In this document: in pieces, positions 1 through 9,899 of the stretch
Layout of the letters: every line of letters begins with the position of its first letter
Numbering within the stretch: the first letter of the stretch is position 1
Source: Skeletonema tropicum
Taxonomy: Eukaryota; Bacillariophyta; Thalassiosirophyceae; Thalassiosirales; Thalassiosiraceae
Length of the DNA stretch: 64,000 nucleotides
Direction of reading: 5' to 3'
Assembly: GCA_037178625.1 (NCBI GenBank)
Contig: CM074135.1
Coordinates: 498,001 to 562,000, forward strand
Notes under the pieces: generated by a model
What the model was told of the DNA's origin: nothing
What the model saw: only the letters and a program-made list of their open reading frames with translations
Databases searched by the model: none
Program-made: the position numbers and the translations under genes

Positions 1-360
1 GAGCAGGTGCTGCCTGCTGATCAAATCCTCCTCCTCCTCAAAATGGTGAATTTTTCAGCTGCCAAATCCATCACAAGAGTTTCAACCACCAGTCTCATAA
101 GAGAATTTACATTTTGGTGCAGGAGCTGATGTTCCAAATCCTCCACCAAATGATGAATTCTGGCTGCCAAATCCACCACTAGAGCTCTCATCGCAAGTCT
201 CATGAGAGAATATACAACTGGCTCCGTTTCGACATTTTCCCTGTGCAAAGAACTTGCAAGGTGGGATATTGTCCTTGGTTCCTCCTCCAATTCCACCAAA
301 TCCAGATGATGGGGCTCCAAACGGTGAAGCGCTGGAAGTAATAGCAGCAGCTTGATTACC
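1..360 (-). pseudogene. Broken duplicate of FG/CCCH nucleoporin-like segment
   Basis: On the minus strand from about 360 the sequence reads GNQAAAITSSASPFGAPS, a Gly/Phe-rich stretch, then a CCCH finger (CKFFAQGKCRNGASCIFSHE, spacing C-x7-C-x5-C-x3-H), and then stops at a TGA at 82-84. The same order of motifs, and nearly the same DNA, occurs at about 6760-7000 inside the FG/CCCH gene. This is therefore a duplicated, decaying fragment of that gene. The left window edge cuts anything further downstream. It has no start codon of its own, and upstream of 360 the similarity ends abruptly. It could instead be the tail of a longer paralogue spliced from outside, but the stop inside the repeat region argues for a pseudogene. 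Confidence 0.6.
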
Positions 361-378
361 TAAGCCGACTACTAACTC

Positions 379-2073
379 TTACGGAAGTATTTCTTCTTCT
401 TGAGTACAAGTTCCCTCGACCTTTAGAATGGATTCGTCTCCTGTTATTTCTGCAAAGTAGTGTGCCATTTCTTCCAATGAAAGTCCCTTCGTTTCAGGCA
501 CGTAGACATGCACCCACAAAAGAATGACAAGACACACTACAGACATCATTATGAAGAAACCTGACCATGTCATTGCTGTTGCTACCGAGAGGAATGAAGA
601 GGCAAAGATAGTTGCAGTTGCACGATTCCCAAAGGTCGCAAGACTCATTGCCTTTGCTCGGATTGATGTGGGGAAAACCTCGGATGCGATAGTCCACGTA
701 GCCGGTCCCATTCCAATGCTAAAGAATGCCTGATACAATCCCAGCCCAATGATAGCTCCTACTTCGCTTGAAACAGCACCGATAAAACTCATGGCCACGA
801 TGAAGGACGAAATTGACATGCCCAACAGGGAAATGAAAACCAAAGGTCTTCGCCCTGTCCTATCAAGTAAACACCCAGCTAAGAAAAGGGTTCCCAAAAC
901 GATCACCCCAAAGCAGAGCAATATCCACATTTGCGTCATTCTCGAATGAATTCCACTTTCTTTCAGTACGAAGACTAAGAATAATGTGATTGCATCAATC
1001 CCCACAGCCTGTTGTGCAATCGATATACCTATACCCACCATCAGAAGCCGCTTGAATGCTGGGGTCGGAAACAGAATGACACCCCATCCAACAGCATCTG
1101 CTGCAATTCTCTCCTTCTCAATGGAATCCTTGATTTCGGTCACAATCATACCTACATCAGACCCATCCGGATAAACCTTCTTCAACACTTCACATGCCTC
1201 TCTCACACGATCATTCGCCACCAACCACCGTGGACTCTCCGGCATGACAAATGTCGCAAAGTAAATCACAAAGCATGGAAGTATTGCCCCCAATGAGAAC
1301 ATGAGTCTCCACGCCACATCCTCCTCCACAGTTGCAAACATCAACCCGGAAGCAAAACCAAACACGATCCCTAAATTAATTCCAAATTCTGACCAATTCA
1401 CCAGCCTTCCTCGACACTCTGGAGGTGAGATCTCCGCAATGTACAATGGATCAACGGCCAATCCAAACCCCAAACCAAGTCCTACAAATGCCCTTCCAAT
1501 CATCAACATGACATAGTTATACGCAGCACTTTGTAATATTGTCCCCAAGATGAAAATCATGGCAGCTAGACGAAATGACCATCGTCGGCCAAACTTATCA
1601 TTGACAGTATGACTGCATAGTGCGCCAACCATGGCGAATAGGTTGAGTGAGCCAAAGAATGCTTCGAGTTGAACGTCGGATAGTTCAAGTGAGTTTTGGA
1701 GGAGCATGCCTGCTCCGGTATTCACACCGATGTCATATCCTAAGTTGCAGGAGTTTAATGCAGCGCAGAATGCGTATAGTTTGGCGGCTCGTGTTATTTT
1801 GATAGAGGCATCGTTGATGTTTGTGGCGTCGTCTTCTTGTTGATCTTGTGGTTGGTCATCCTTCTGTTCTTTCTTCTCCTCCTCCTCCTCGATGAGTGGG
1901 AATGTGAGAAGAGACGACGATAGCAACGACGGCGACTCTTTTGGTGACGATGTTGCGGCACCCATGCTCAATGTAATAGCAACAGGCTGGCTGCTGCTTC
2001 TGATAGAGATGGTGTCTGAGAGCATAGGTAGGAGCAAGCATACAACAACATGTTTAGACCTTCCACCTTCCAT
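379..2073 (-). CDS. MFS sugar transporter (sugar porter family)
   Basis: A 564-residue single-exon protein with the signatures of the SP family of proton-coupled or facilitative sugar transporters of the plasma or organelle membrane. Seen: NDKFGRRWSFR (about 158-168) in the loop between helices 2 and 3, PESPRWL (278-284) after helix 6, QQAVGID (354-360) in helix 7, DRTGRRP (404-410) between helices 8 and 9, GPATWTIASEVFP (456-468) in helix 10 and PETKGLSLEEM (526-536) after helix 12. Twelve hydrophobic segments lie between about 100 and 525. The first 90 residues are an acidic, probably cytosolic extension. The ATG at residue 37 (MGAATSSPKES) is a plausible alternative start. The substrate cannot be told from sequence. 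The family call is firm. Confidence 0.9.
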   Translation of the reverse strand: MEGGRSKHVVVCLLLPMLSDTISIRSSSQPVAITLSMGAATSSPKESPSLLSSSLLTFPLIEEEEEKKEQKDDQPQDQQEDDATNINDASIKITRAAKLYAFCAALNSCNLGYDIGVNTGAGMLLQNSLELSDVQLEAFFGSLNLFAMVGALCSHTVNDKFGRRWSFRLAAMIFILGTILQSAAYNYVMLMIGRAFVGLGLGFGLAVDPLYIAEISPPECRGRLVNWSEFGINLGIVFGFASGLMFATVEEDVAWRLMFSLGAILPCFVIYFATFVMPESPRWLVANDRVREACEVLKKVYPDGSDVGMIVTEIKDSIEKERIAADAVGWGVILFPTPAFKRLLMVGIGISIAQQAVGIDAITLFLVFVLKESGIHSRMTQMWILLCFGVIVLGTLFLAGCLLDRTGRRPLVFISLLGMSISSFIVAMSFIGAVSSEVGAIIGLGLYQAFFSIGMGPATWTIASEVFPTSIRAKAMSLATFGNRATATIFASSFLSVATAMTWSGFFIMMSVVCLVILLWVHVYVPETKGLSLEEMAHYFAEITGDESILKVEGTCTQEEEILP

Positions 2074-2171
2074 CTCTTTATGTCGCGATCAGTATGTACA
2101 TAAGATACCTGTCTCTCTCTCTCTAGAGAGAGACACAGATGTTGACCGGCAGACGCCTCAGAGCTGTCAGT

Positions 2172-2254
2172 CACCCTACATAGGATCTTCTGTCACACGT
2201 GGGAGTCCTCTCCAGAGGGACTCTGCACGTGTGCAGAGACCCTAGCTTATTTTG
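2172..2254 (+). repeat. Dispersed hairpin repeat, copy 1
   Basis: An 83-bp block lying about 100 bp upstream of the sugar transporter start. It holds a two-part stem: outer arms CACACGTG (2194-2201) and CACGTGTG (2226-2233), inner arms GAGTCC and GGACTC around a short loop. The same 83-bp block, inverted, is at 6145-6227, and a diverged third copy is at 23490-23553. Upstream, at about 2110-2135, the (TC)n/(GA)n run also forms a perfect inverted repeat around TCTAGA. Confidence 0.8.
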
Positions 2255-2469
2255 GATCTTCAGTTTAGGGGCCCACTAACTATTTACTAGTTATTTGGGG
2301 AGCTACCGGCTGTGTCGAGTGTGATACACCATAAATGTGCGTACCCAGCTTGTGCGTACCCTTGTGCGTACTTTTTTCCTAGTGTGAAGCCCTTGATTAA
2401 ATTAAGGTTAGTGTGGGGTTAATATTTTTGTGCGTACTTTTCATACTGGATTCCTATCGTAGCTTCCTA

Positions 2470-3969
2470 CTAGTCGGCGCGTCATTCGTCGCATGCATGC
2501 GACGATGCGGCGTCGCACGGATAGAAAAGCCGATATCGAACACAAAAAGCGTCATTTTGGATAGAAACAGGTATTTTTCACCCCAACAACCAGCCAAATC
2601 TTGTTGCGACGCAGAAAATCTGGCATTACTACGCCAATATTGGCCAATAACATGCCGATGCTTTAAGCTGAAAGACTAATAACTTTCTACTTATATCGTT
2701 TGGAATGCATCTTCAACGTTTGTTGCTGGTGCTCCGTTGAACTGCTGCGATATTTGCTGTAATCACGCACAAACACTAAAAAATCTTGAAAAAGTGCATC
2801 TGACATGACGAATCCGAAGGCAAACCATAGCATTATCTATCCCATACACCCTCCATCAACACTAAGAAGACAATCCGTAACCCAATTTTTCACGCTGATT
2901 CCAATTATGTAAGCTGCCGCGTCCAATTCAAAGTAGTTTTGATGATAATTGCGGGTGACGCACACACACATGAATGTCTGCACATACCGGGCATGTCATA
3001 AGATGCTCATGTTTATGTAACTTAGGCAACATAATAGTAGTATATCATTAATAACTCCTATATGCTATGATACTTGTTCAGTTTACTCGGATTTATTATT
3101 TACACGCAACATCTACGCCATTATGGATTTTTATGTCGATCATTCGGCCTCTCATTTCATGAGACTTTGTAGGAAAGCCACTGATAACAGTTATAACGTT
3201 TGTTCCCAACCACAGCATAAGGCGCACAATAGATGGCTGTTGATTTAATGAGGCGAAAGGTTCCCAATTGTACATGGAAGAGACGTCAATATCATGCCAC
3301 AACACTCGTGTTGGCGACTGCTGGTGGGCTTCTCAAAACTCATAACCCACTATCAGTAGTATCCCAGGAAACCGAGAGTTGCAGTAGTCACTGTGGTAAT
3401 ATGAAGCAGTCCAGCTTATCAACTTTGATTATCATATAGTAGACAAGACCTCTATGATCCATGGTGTGGTTTCAACATGTTTTGTGTCAGATATATACCA
3501 CTATTGATGGAGATAAATTGTGGAAATCTTTCTTAATCGACTCCATAGATTTGATATGTTGGATAGGCGTTGCATGAGACCCACACCCGGTTAATTAGCG
3601 CATATTCCACCCATATATATAATATTGGTCGCCGCTACAAACTTTTTTGCTGTTTAATGGACCGCAAGGACGCCTTTGTGCTACTGGCTACATGTGCTCT
3701 GCGGCGGAGGGGGTGAAAATCACCACCGCTATTGTGGTGGTCAAACGTCTCTTTGCGCTGAATATGGCGAGCCGCCGATAGAACCATTGAATTCAGCGTC
3801 AAAAAATGGTCTAGTAACTACATCATTACTTTGGAATGTCGACATTTAATTGTGTAATGAGGGGAGTAGGATGGGAGGCCTCATGGTGCACAGCGCTTTT
3901 TTGCGTCGCAAAGTGTGATTTTGGATTTGCGACGAATGGCGCCTTTGCGACGAATGGCGCGCCGACTAG
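2470..3969. mobile_element. Inner inverted-repeat element, 1.5 kb, non-autonomous
   Basis: CTAGTCGGCGCG followed by TCATTCGTCGCA at 2470-2493 is matched in inverse at 3946-3969 with one mismatch in 24 bases. The 5' end runs on into a perfect 20-bp palindrome, TCGTCGCATGCATGCGACGA (2486-2505). The GCGACGAATGGCGC motif is doubled near the 3' end. CCTAC occurs just outside both ends (one base further out on the right), a possible target duplication. No coding capacity is seen. It sits inside the larger iteron-bounded stretch and may be a nested insertion. Confidence 0.5.
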
Positions 3970-4369
3970 CCTACTAGGTACATGACACTTTTTGATTTGC
4001 ATTGCGCGAGTGGCAGGTGGCAGCAGCTAAGAAGTAAAGAAGTAGGTACTTTATGCCGTATGCCATGACAATGGCACCCCTAGAGTAAGGCCGCCTCTAC
4101 CTCAGTCCATGACTATATTTTATATGGTATCGAAGGCCTATCTCTTTGACGACATATATGGCGACGTATTCGCAGCAGTGTGGCGTTTCGGCTGCTGTAG
4201 GGGCGGTGATAATATCATTGCAATCCGCTTCATTGGGATTTGAAATTTAAACAACCACCTTACCTGCACCCATAGAAAGAAGATAAACATTAATATGCAC
4301 TACCCCTCCGCACCCGTCGCCGATGATGATATGAAGTGAGAATCCGGCTGCTCGGAGTGACCATTAAAG

Positions 4370-4398
4370 CCCCCCCCCCCCACACACACACACACACC
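4370..4398 (+). repeat. C-run plus (AC)n microsatellite
   Basis: Twelve C residues followed directly by an (AC)n run. It is prone to slippage and to sequencing error. Confidence 0.9.
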
Positions 4399-4983
4399 TC
4401 TAAAACACCAAGAACACAAGATGTGCACAAAATGGCAAATATGATAAGACTAAGACACTCAACCACAACAATAAGCCTGCAGACGGCGGACCGAGCGGCT
4501 GTAAAGAACGGAACTCATCAATATTATTATATAGAAGAATAGACGGCTACTTATTGTCCATAATATTACAATGGCGTGGATAAAAATAGCAACATCATAG
4601 ATAGAAATGAGATTTATGTAGCATGCATTAGTAATTATTTATTTATGTGGTATAGACAGTAGTAATGATAAAACCCGGCGGCTGAATCGTTGCATAGGGT
4701 GTTGTCTGCGATAAATTCACTGGATATTACTATTTTTATGTTTATGGCAGCGTGGTGGCAATACAGTAGCGGCTATTGTACCATGGTCGATACCAATGCT
4801 CTTTTTGGTCACACCGACATCAAAAAGCTAGCGCTTCTTTTGTGCGTACCCAAAGCTAGCAGCTTGTTTTGTGCGTACCCTACGAGGGAACCCACAATAG
4901 GAATTCAGTATGAAAAGTACGCACAAAATCAGGTTATGAGCTTAAAGTACGCACAAGGTACGCACAAAATGGGTACGCACAAA

Positions 4984-6144
4984 TCTGGCTTCTCGTCGAG
5001 TGTCGAGGCTTTGCAATTTTGCTCAACCATTTTGTTAGTGATCTTACTACGGTGAAACCCATCCTACAGCATCTTTCAACATAGCATCCCCAGATCGACG
5101 AATTACGTTCGAACATTTTTCGTTATTGTTCTATAGGGTATATGTCAGCGTTTGCGCCCCGCATTGGCGGGGGAATGGCTAAGACTACGCTTAATAACAC
5201 CATTACCATGATCTCGACGGAGGGTGTCGAGATCGACGTCGACGGAGCATTCGACTCTACGCTCAATAAACCATCATATCCCCCCACAACCGGCGGTGCA
5301 ATCATTACCTAATACCCATGGCGAGGTGTTGGTGGCAGGGTAACATCGAAGAAGCGGTATTACTGGAAATATTAACACAACACTGATTTTTGGGGCACTT
5401 TTGGCACCTTCAACACAGTTGTGTCCACTCTACACTCCATATGGAATGATATTTACCAAGAATTGAAGGTGCATCCATTACATAACACCCATGGCGAGGT
5501 CTCAGTGGCAGGGTAACATCAACAAAGTGCCACTGATGGAATAATAACACAACACCTGTCACCTATTTTTTTGCTCTATTTGACCCTCACCTTAGTGGTG
5601 TTCATGTGGAGAGACAAACAATAATAACAACCCCCCAGCGCCTCTCCTCAACCAACCATGATATGAACTAATAATTCTAATACTTGGAGGGAATAATAAA
5701 GGCCCCCCATGCTCCCAAAACACCAACAACATGTCATGTACATAATTTACATGTTATGTACATAAAAAAAATAGTGACCACAACAATCAACCAATAAACA
5801 ATGGATCTTAACGCTCTAAACAATAAAATAGCTTTATACTATCATAAATAACAGTTTGCGCCTATATTTATCAAAGGGAATCATGGAGGGGGAGTGAAAT
5901 GGATGTCATCACATTATCATGTTAATTTACTAGCAAAATAATAAATATTTTTTTATGGATTGAGCTCAACAGCTGCAGCAGAAAGCCGCAGCACTTTAAT
6001 TCAGATGGGTATTGTGTACAATTTAAGCTATTGGTCGCCGTTATTGGTGCTGTGTGGGCGATGACATTGACATGGCGCAAATCGGCCGTAGGAGAGGTTT
6101 TGAAGGCATGTTGCAAAGCCTCGGCGCAGTTTTTGGCCAAAATA
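4984..6144. other. Gene-free stretch with a direct repeat pair
   Basis: No convincing reading frame is seen. Two related copies of about 80 bp (5305-5384 and 5478-5555) share CCCATGGCGAGGT, GTGGCAGGGTAACATC and AACACAACAC in the same order and spacing, 173 bp apart. Between them GCACCTTCAA (5404-5413) and TTGAAGGTGC (5463-5472) form an inverted pair. The rest is AT-rich and featureless. Confidence 0.55.
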
Positions 6145-6227
6145 CAAAATAAGCTAGGGTCTCTGCACATGTGCAGAGTCCCTCTGAAGAGGACTCCCAC
6201 ATGTGACAGAAGATCCTATGTAGGGTG
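6145..6227 (-). repeat. Dispersed hairpin repeat, copy 2
   Basis: The inverted 83-bp equivalent of 2172-2254. The outer arms are CACATGTG (6166-6173) and CACATGTG (6198-6205), with inner arms AGAGTCC and GGACTC. Relative to copy 1 the stem has changed on both sides, so pairing is kept. It lies about 200 bp beyond the 3' end of the FG/CCCH gene. Confidence 0.8.
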
Positions 6228-6420
6228 GATGTTGACAGCACGTGTATTGTGACTGACGAAAGGCGTGACAACAATTGTGGTTGTTAGTTCCATTTCTCCC
6301 GGCATTTGCTAAGAAGTAGGAAGTCAAAGCAAGTAGCATATATAGTAAGAGGAGGTAGAAGCGATATTAGTATTACTTTATATTTCTGAAGGTTATCTTC
6401 TTGGCCCTCCAAACGGATTG

Positions 6421-7690
6421 CTACCTGCTGCTTCCGAAAGGTGACGGTGCTGCAGCCAAGCCACTTCCAAACCCGCCTCCAAAGGGACTTGGAGCCGGAG
6501 CTCCTCCTCCTCCTCCAAATGGGCTAGGAGCTGGTGCTGCTCCACCCCCAAAAGTCGACTGTGCCACCAAAAGGACTTGGGCCTGGAGCTGCTGCTCCAC
6601 CTCCAAATGGGCTAGGTGCAGGCGCTGCTGCCCCACCACCGAATGGGCTGGGAGCTGGTGCTGCTCCAAATGGGCTAGGCGCTGGGGCTGCCCCTCCCCC
6701 GAATGGACTGGGAGCGGGTGCTGCTGCTCCAAACGGACTTGGTGCAGGAGCAGCTGATCCAAATCCTCCTCCACCAAATGGTGAATTCTGGCTGCCAAAT
6801 CCACCACCAGAGTTCCCGACACCAGTATCATGAGAGAAGTTACAACTGGCTCCGTTTCGACATTTTCCCTGTTGAAAGAACTTGCATGGTTGGCGATTGT
6901 CCTTAGTTCCTCCTCCTCCAAATCCAGACGATGATGATGGAGCTCCAAACGGTGAAGCACTAGAATTAGCAGCAGCTTGATTTCCAAAGACGCCGCCAAA
7001 TGCTCCGCCAGAGTTTGCCCCGCTTGTAGTATCGTGCGAGAAACGACAATTGCTTCCCGTTTCTACATTTCCCTTCGGCAAAGAACTTGCATGGTTGGCG
7101 GGTGTCATTATTTTGAGTACCAAATCCGGTAGAGGTTGCGTTTGTGGTGCCAAAGGGCGAAGGAGCTGGTGCATTGTTTGACATGTTTGTACCAAAGGGA
7201 GAGTTGGCTGGAGCGGCAGATGAAGTCCCAAAGCCAGTCGAAGCTTGCTGGGTGTCACCACCGAAGGGCGATGGGTTAGATGCAGGTGCCGCACCAAAAG
7301 GTGACGGATTTGATGCTGGAGTTGTCCCAAATGGCGATGAAGCAGGAGCAGCCTGACCAAACCCTCCAAAAGGAGACGGATTGGGAGCAGGAGCAGGTTG
7401 TCCAAAGCCAGATGATTGTGGTTGCTGCGTAGTGCCTCCAAACGGAGATTGGTTGCCTGCAGGAGGGGCAGCAGCTGCAAATCCCGATGATTGCGGTTGC
7501 TGCTGCTGCTGCTGCGTTGTAGTGCTTCCAAAAGGAGACGACGATGAAAATACATTTTGATTGTCAGCAGAACTTCCAAACCCTTGCTGTTGTTGTTGCG
7601 TAGGTGCAGGCTGTGTAGTAGCCGGTGGCGCTGATTGAAAACCAGTAGGTGTAACATGATGATGATGCTGCTGCCGTTCCAGTCCCCGCT
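6421..7690 (-). CDS. FG-repeat CCCH zinc-finger region (Nup42-like), frameshifted
   Basis: The minus strand encodes a long run of SPFG/GFG-type repeats with Pro, Ala and Gln, interrupted by two CCCH fingers (RQPCKFFAEGKCRNG... and RQPCKFFQQGKCRNGASCNFSHD, spacing C-x7-C-x5-C-x3-H), and ends PSPFGSSR-stop at 6421. FG repeats plus a CCCH finger are the hallmark of the mRNA-export nucleoporin Nup42/NUPL2, the partner of GLE1 on the cytoplasmic face of the pore. The frame must be shifted by one base at about 7056-7058 (inside the first finger, GGG) and at about 6555-6575. With those shifts the repeat pattern is continuous. It follows the GLE1-like region with no gap and probably belongs to the same transcript. 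A degraded copy lies at 1-360. Confidence 0.65.
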
Positions 7691-9808
7691 TTACCATCAT
7701 ACAACGCCGCTACCACACCAGGAGGCAACTCATTCTTCAACTTGTCAAATCCTGCATCCATCACTTTTCGCAACCGAGTAGCCGATGGAACACCCACGGG
7801 ACTTTCATCCAACCTCTTCAAAATATCATTCTGTATCATATCAAAGGCAGGTTTCATCTTGGCCGGGAATTTATTTGCCAACATGTGACCAGCACCCGTC
7901 AAGAATGCCACAAGGACGGGTGCCGTCAACAACGGGAGTGGAGCCGTTGGAGCTTCCGGTAATATATCGAGGAATCGTTCCAACCATATCATGGCTCCCT
8001 CGTGCCCTCCCAATAATGTATGATCTGATGGAGTGGAAGACATGATATCCGCCATGATGGAGATCAACCCCTCTGTCCGATTCAAAAACTTGTCAAATGA
8101 TTCAAATTCTCCATTCTTATCCCGAATCATACCCAAACTTTCCATTAAATCATTTTCATCTCCATCGGGACTTGCCAAACTTAACGATGGGATAGCCGTC
8201 GGACAATGACTGTACAAATGCGCCTCCAACAATGGACCAATTTCCTCACATTTTGTCGAGACTTGAGCAATCATTGCTGCCAATGGGAATCCATCCCCAC
8301 GTACCCCATTAAATGTCCCCTGCTTGGACACGAACAATCAAATTGGAGGCAAGTAAATCCAATAGATACTTTTTACCCATGGTCATTACCGTTTCTCCTC
8401 CTCCTGCGGCTGCAGCCTCATCATCATGATTAGCAGACTCAATAGCCTCCACCACCACCCTCCCCACATCCAAAATTTTATTCACCTCATGACTCAACGT
8501 ATTAATCCGTCCATTCACCACCTTTTTAAATTGCAATCGTCGCTTACTCACAGATTTACTCTTGTCAAATTCTGCCAATGTCGAGGAACGTACCACTTCT
8601 AAATTTTGAATGAGGGCTTGAGCACGTTGGACATGTGCAGTTTTGATTGCCTCGGCCTCTTCTGCTTGACGTTCGGCTTGTTGGAGTTGTTCGGCACGTT
8701 GGGCTTGTTTCCGACGTTCTTCTTCTGATTTGACTCGTTGTTCTTCTTCAATTGCACGTTGTGCCTCTAGTTGCAATTGACGTTCTTCCTCTTCTTTTCG
8801 TTGTTGTAATTCTAATTTAGTCCGTTCTTCTTGTTCCAATTGATCACGTAATTTTTGACGTGATTGAATCCGTTCCTTGGCAGTGTTGGCGACAGATAAT
8901 TCTTGTTGGATTAACTGTTGAAGTGTTGCATGTGATTGTTGGTATTGGGAGGTACGTTGGGAGGAAATTTGTGACATTTGGGTGGTGAGTGTGGACTTTT
9001 GATATTGTTCACATGCTTGTGCTAGTTGGAGTAGTTTGGATGTTGATCGTGGTTGTGCATATGGTGACGTTGCTGCTGCTGTTGTTGTTGCACGATTGTT
9101 GTATTGAGGAGACTGAAGATGATGGTTGTCATCATCCTGACCAACAACATACTGCGCTGCCTTGACTAAATTGGCAATCCGATCCATTCCCAATAAAATA
9201 TCCGTCATTTCATCATTTGTAGTTTTTACTGCTTTACTACCAACTGATGATGATGCAGCTGCCCCCCGAATCAATCTATCAGTAGACACACCGCAATTAT
9301 TCTTTAAATGATATCCCTCAATCGGAGGAAATGACTGCTGCCCATCCCTTCCATACTGATGATCAATTCTTACGATGGCATTCCAAGCAGTTTCATCCTC
9401 CCTATTGAAAATATTCCGCGGTGGTACAGCTTCCCATGATGTTGGACCGAATCTTGTTTTACCGTAGCGCTGATTATTTGTAGATGTAAAGCCCAGTGGA
9501 TGTGGTGGCTCTTCCTCTTCGTCATCATCATCCGAGACATCAGTTGTTGTGTGATTTCCATCATTAGACGTGTCACTTTCATCCTCTTCCGATGAAGAGA
9601 CGAAGGAATCACTTTCATCATCATCCTCCTCATAGCGGTAACTGCTACTACGCTGATAGGATTTATATTTCTCGTGTTCATTTTCAGAGTATTGATCTTG
9701 AGGTGGAAAGGTCCATTTCCATTCGGGAGTTTTGACAACGCCATCACCACCATCTTTTGTGGTTGTGGAGGGTGCTGCTCGTGGAGGTGAGAGGCTGAAG
9801 CGGGCCAT
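7690..9808 (-). CDS. GLE1: GLE1-like mRNA export factor, frameshifted
   Basis: The first part starts at ATG 9808 (MARFSLSPPRAAPS) and encodes a disordered acidic N-terminus and then a long charged coiled coil (about residues 280-400, EEERQLQLEAQRAIEEEQRV). It continues into KKYLLDLLASNLI. One base must be skipped at about 8330-8337 to read on into SKQGTFNGVRGDGFPLAAMI and the helical GLE1 domain, with LLEAHLYSHCPTAIPSL and the segment LTGAGHMLANKFPAKM. In yeast and animals GLE1 with inositol hexakisphosphate activates the DEAD-box helicase Dbp5 during mRNA export. Coiled coil plus this domain is the usual GLE1 layout. A second one-base shift (GGGG at 7684-7687) leads into the FG/CCCH region. 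Either the assembly has indel errors or the gene is decaying. Confidence 0.7.
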
Positions 9809-9899
9809 GATCAATAATGCTATTATAACTACTGTGAATAATAATAATGTAGCAAGCGGTCGTAGTGATTGCTGGTGTCTTTTATCTCTTTAGCAGTAC

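Larger units (their letters stand above)
2336..4983. mobile_element. Candidate DNA element bounded by inverted GTGCGTAC-iteron blocks
   Basis: The left block (2336-2448) carries four forward copies of TGTGCGTAC. The right block (about 4839-4983) carries two forward and four reverse copies. The stretch 4906-4983 matches the inverse of 2448-2336: CAGTATGAAAAGTACGCACA at 4906 pairs with the same sequence read leftwards from 2448, followed in both by the AAGTACGCACAAGG-type array. Clustered short repeats in inverted terminal blocks are typical of transposase-binding subterminal regions. No transposase reading frame lies between, and no clear target duplication was found, so this is at best a non-autonomous or dead element. 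The rest of the interior is AT-rich, without a credible gene. Confidence 0.45.

Noticed and set aside
6524..7657. Long minus-strand frame whose first half is Leu/His/Arg-rich
   Set aside because: Its first half is an out-of-frame reading of the FG-repeat region; only the part from about 7060 down, with the CCCH finger, is the real frame.
8309..8340. Possible tiny intron joining the two GLE1 frames
   Set aside because: The only GT-AG pair nearby spans 57 nt, a multiple of three, so it would not fix the frame; a one-base excess explains it better.
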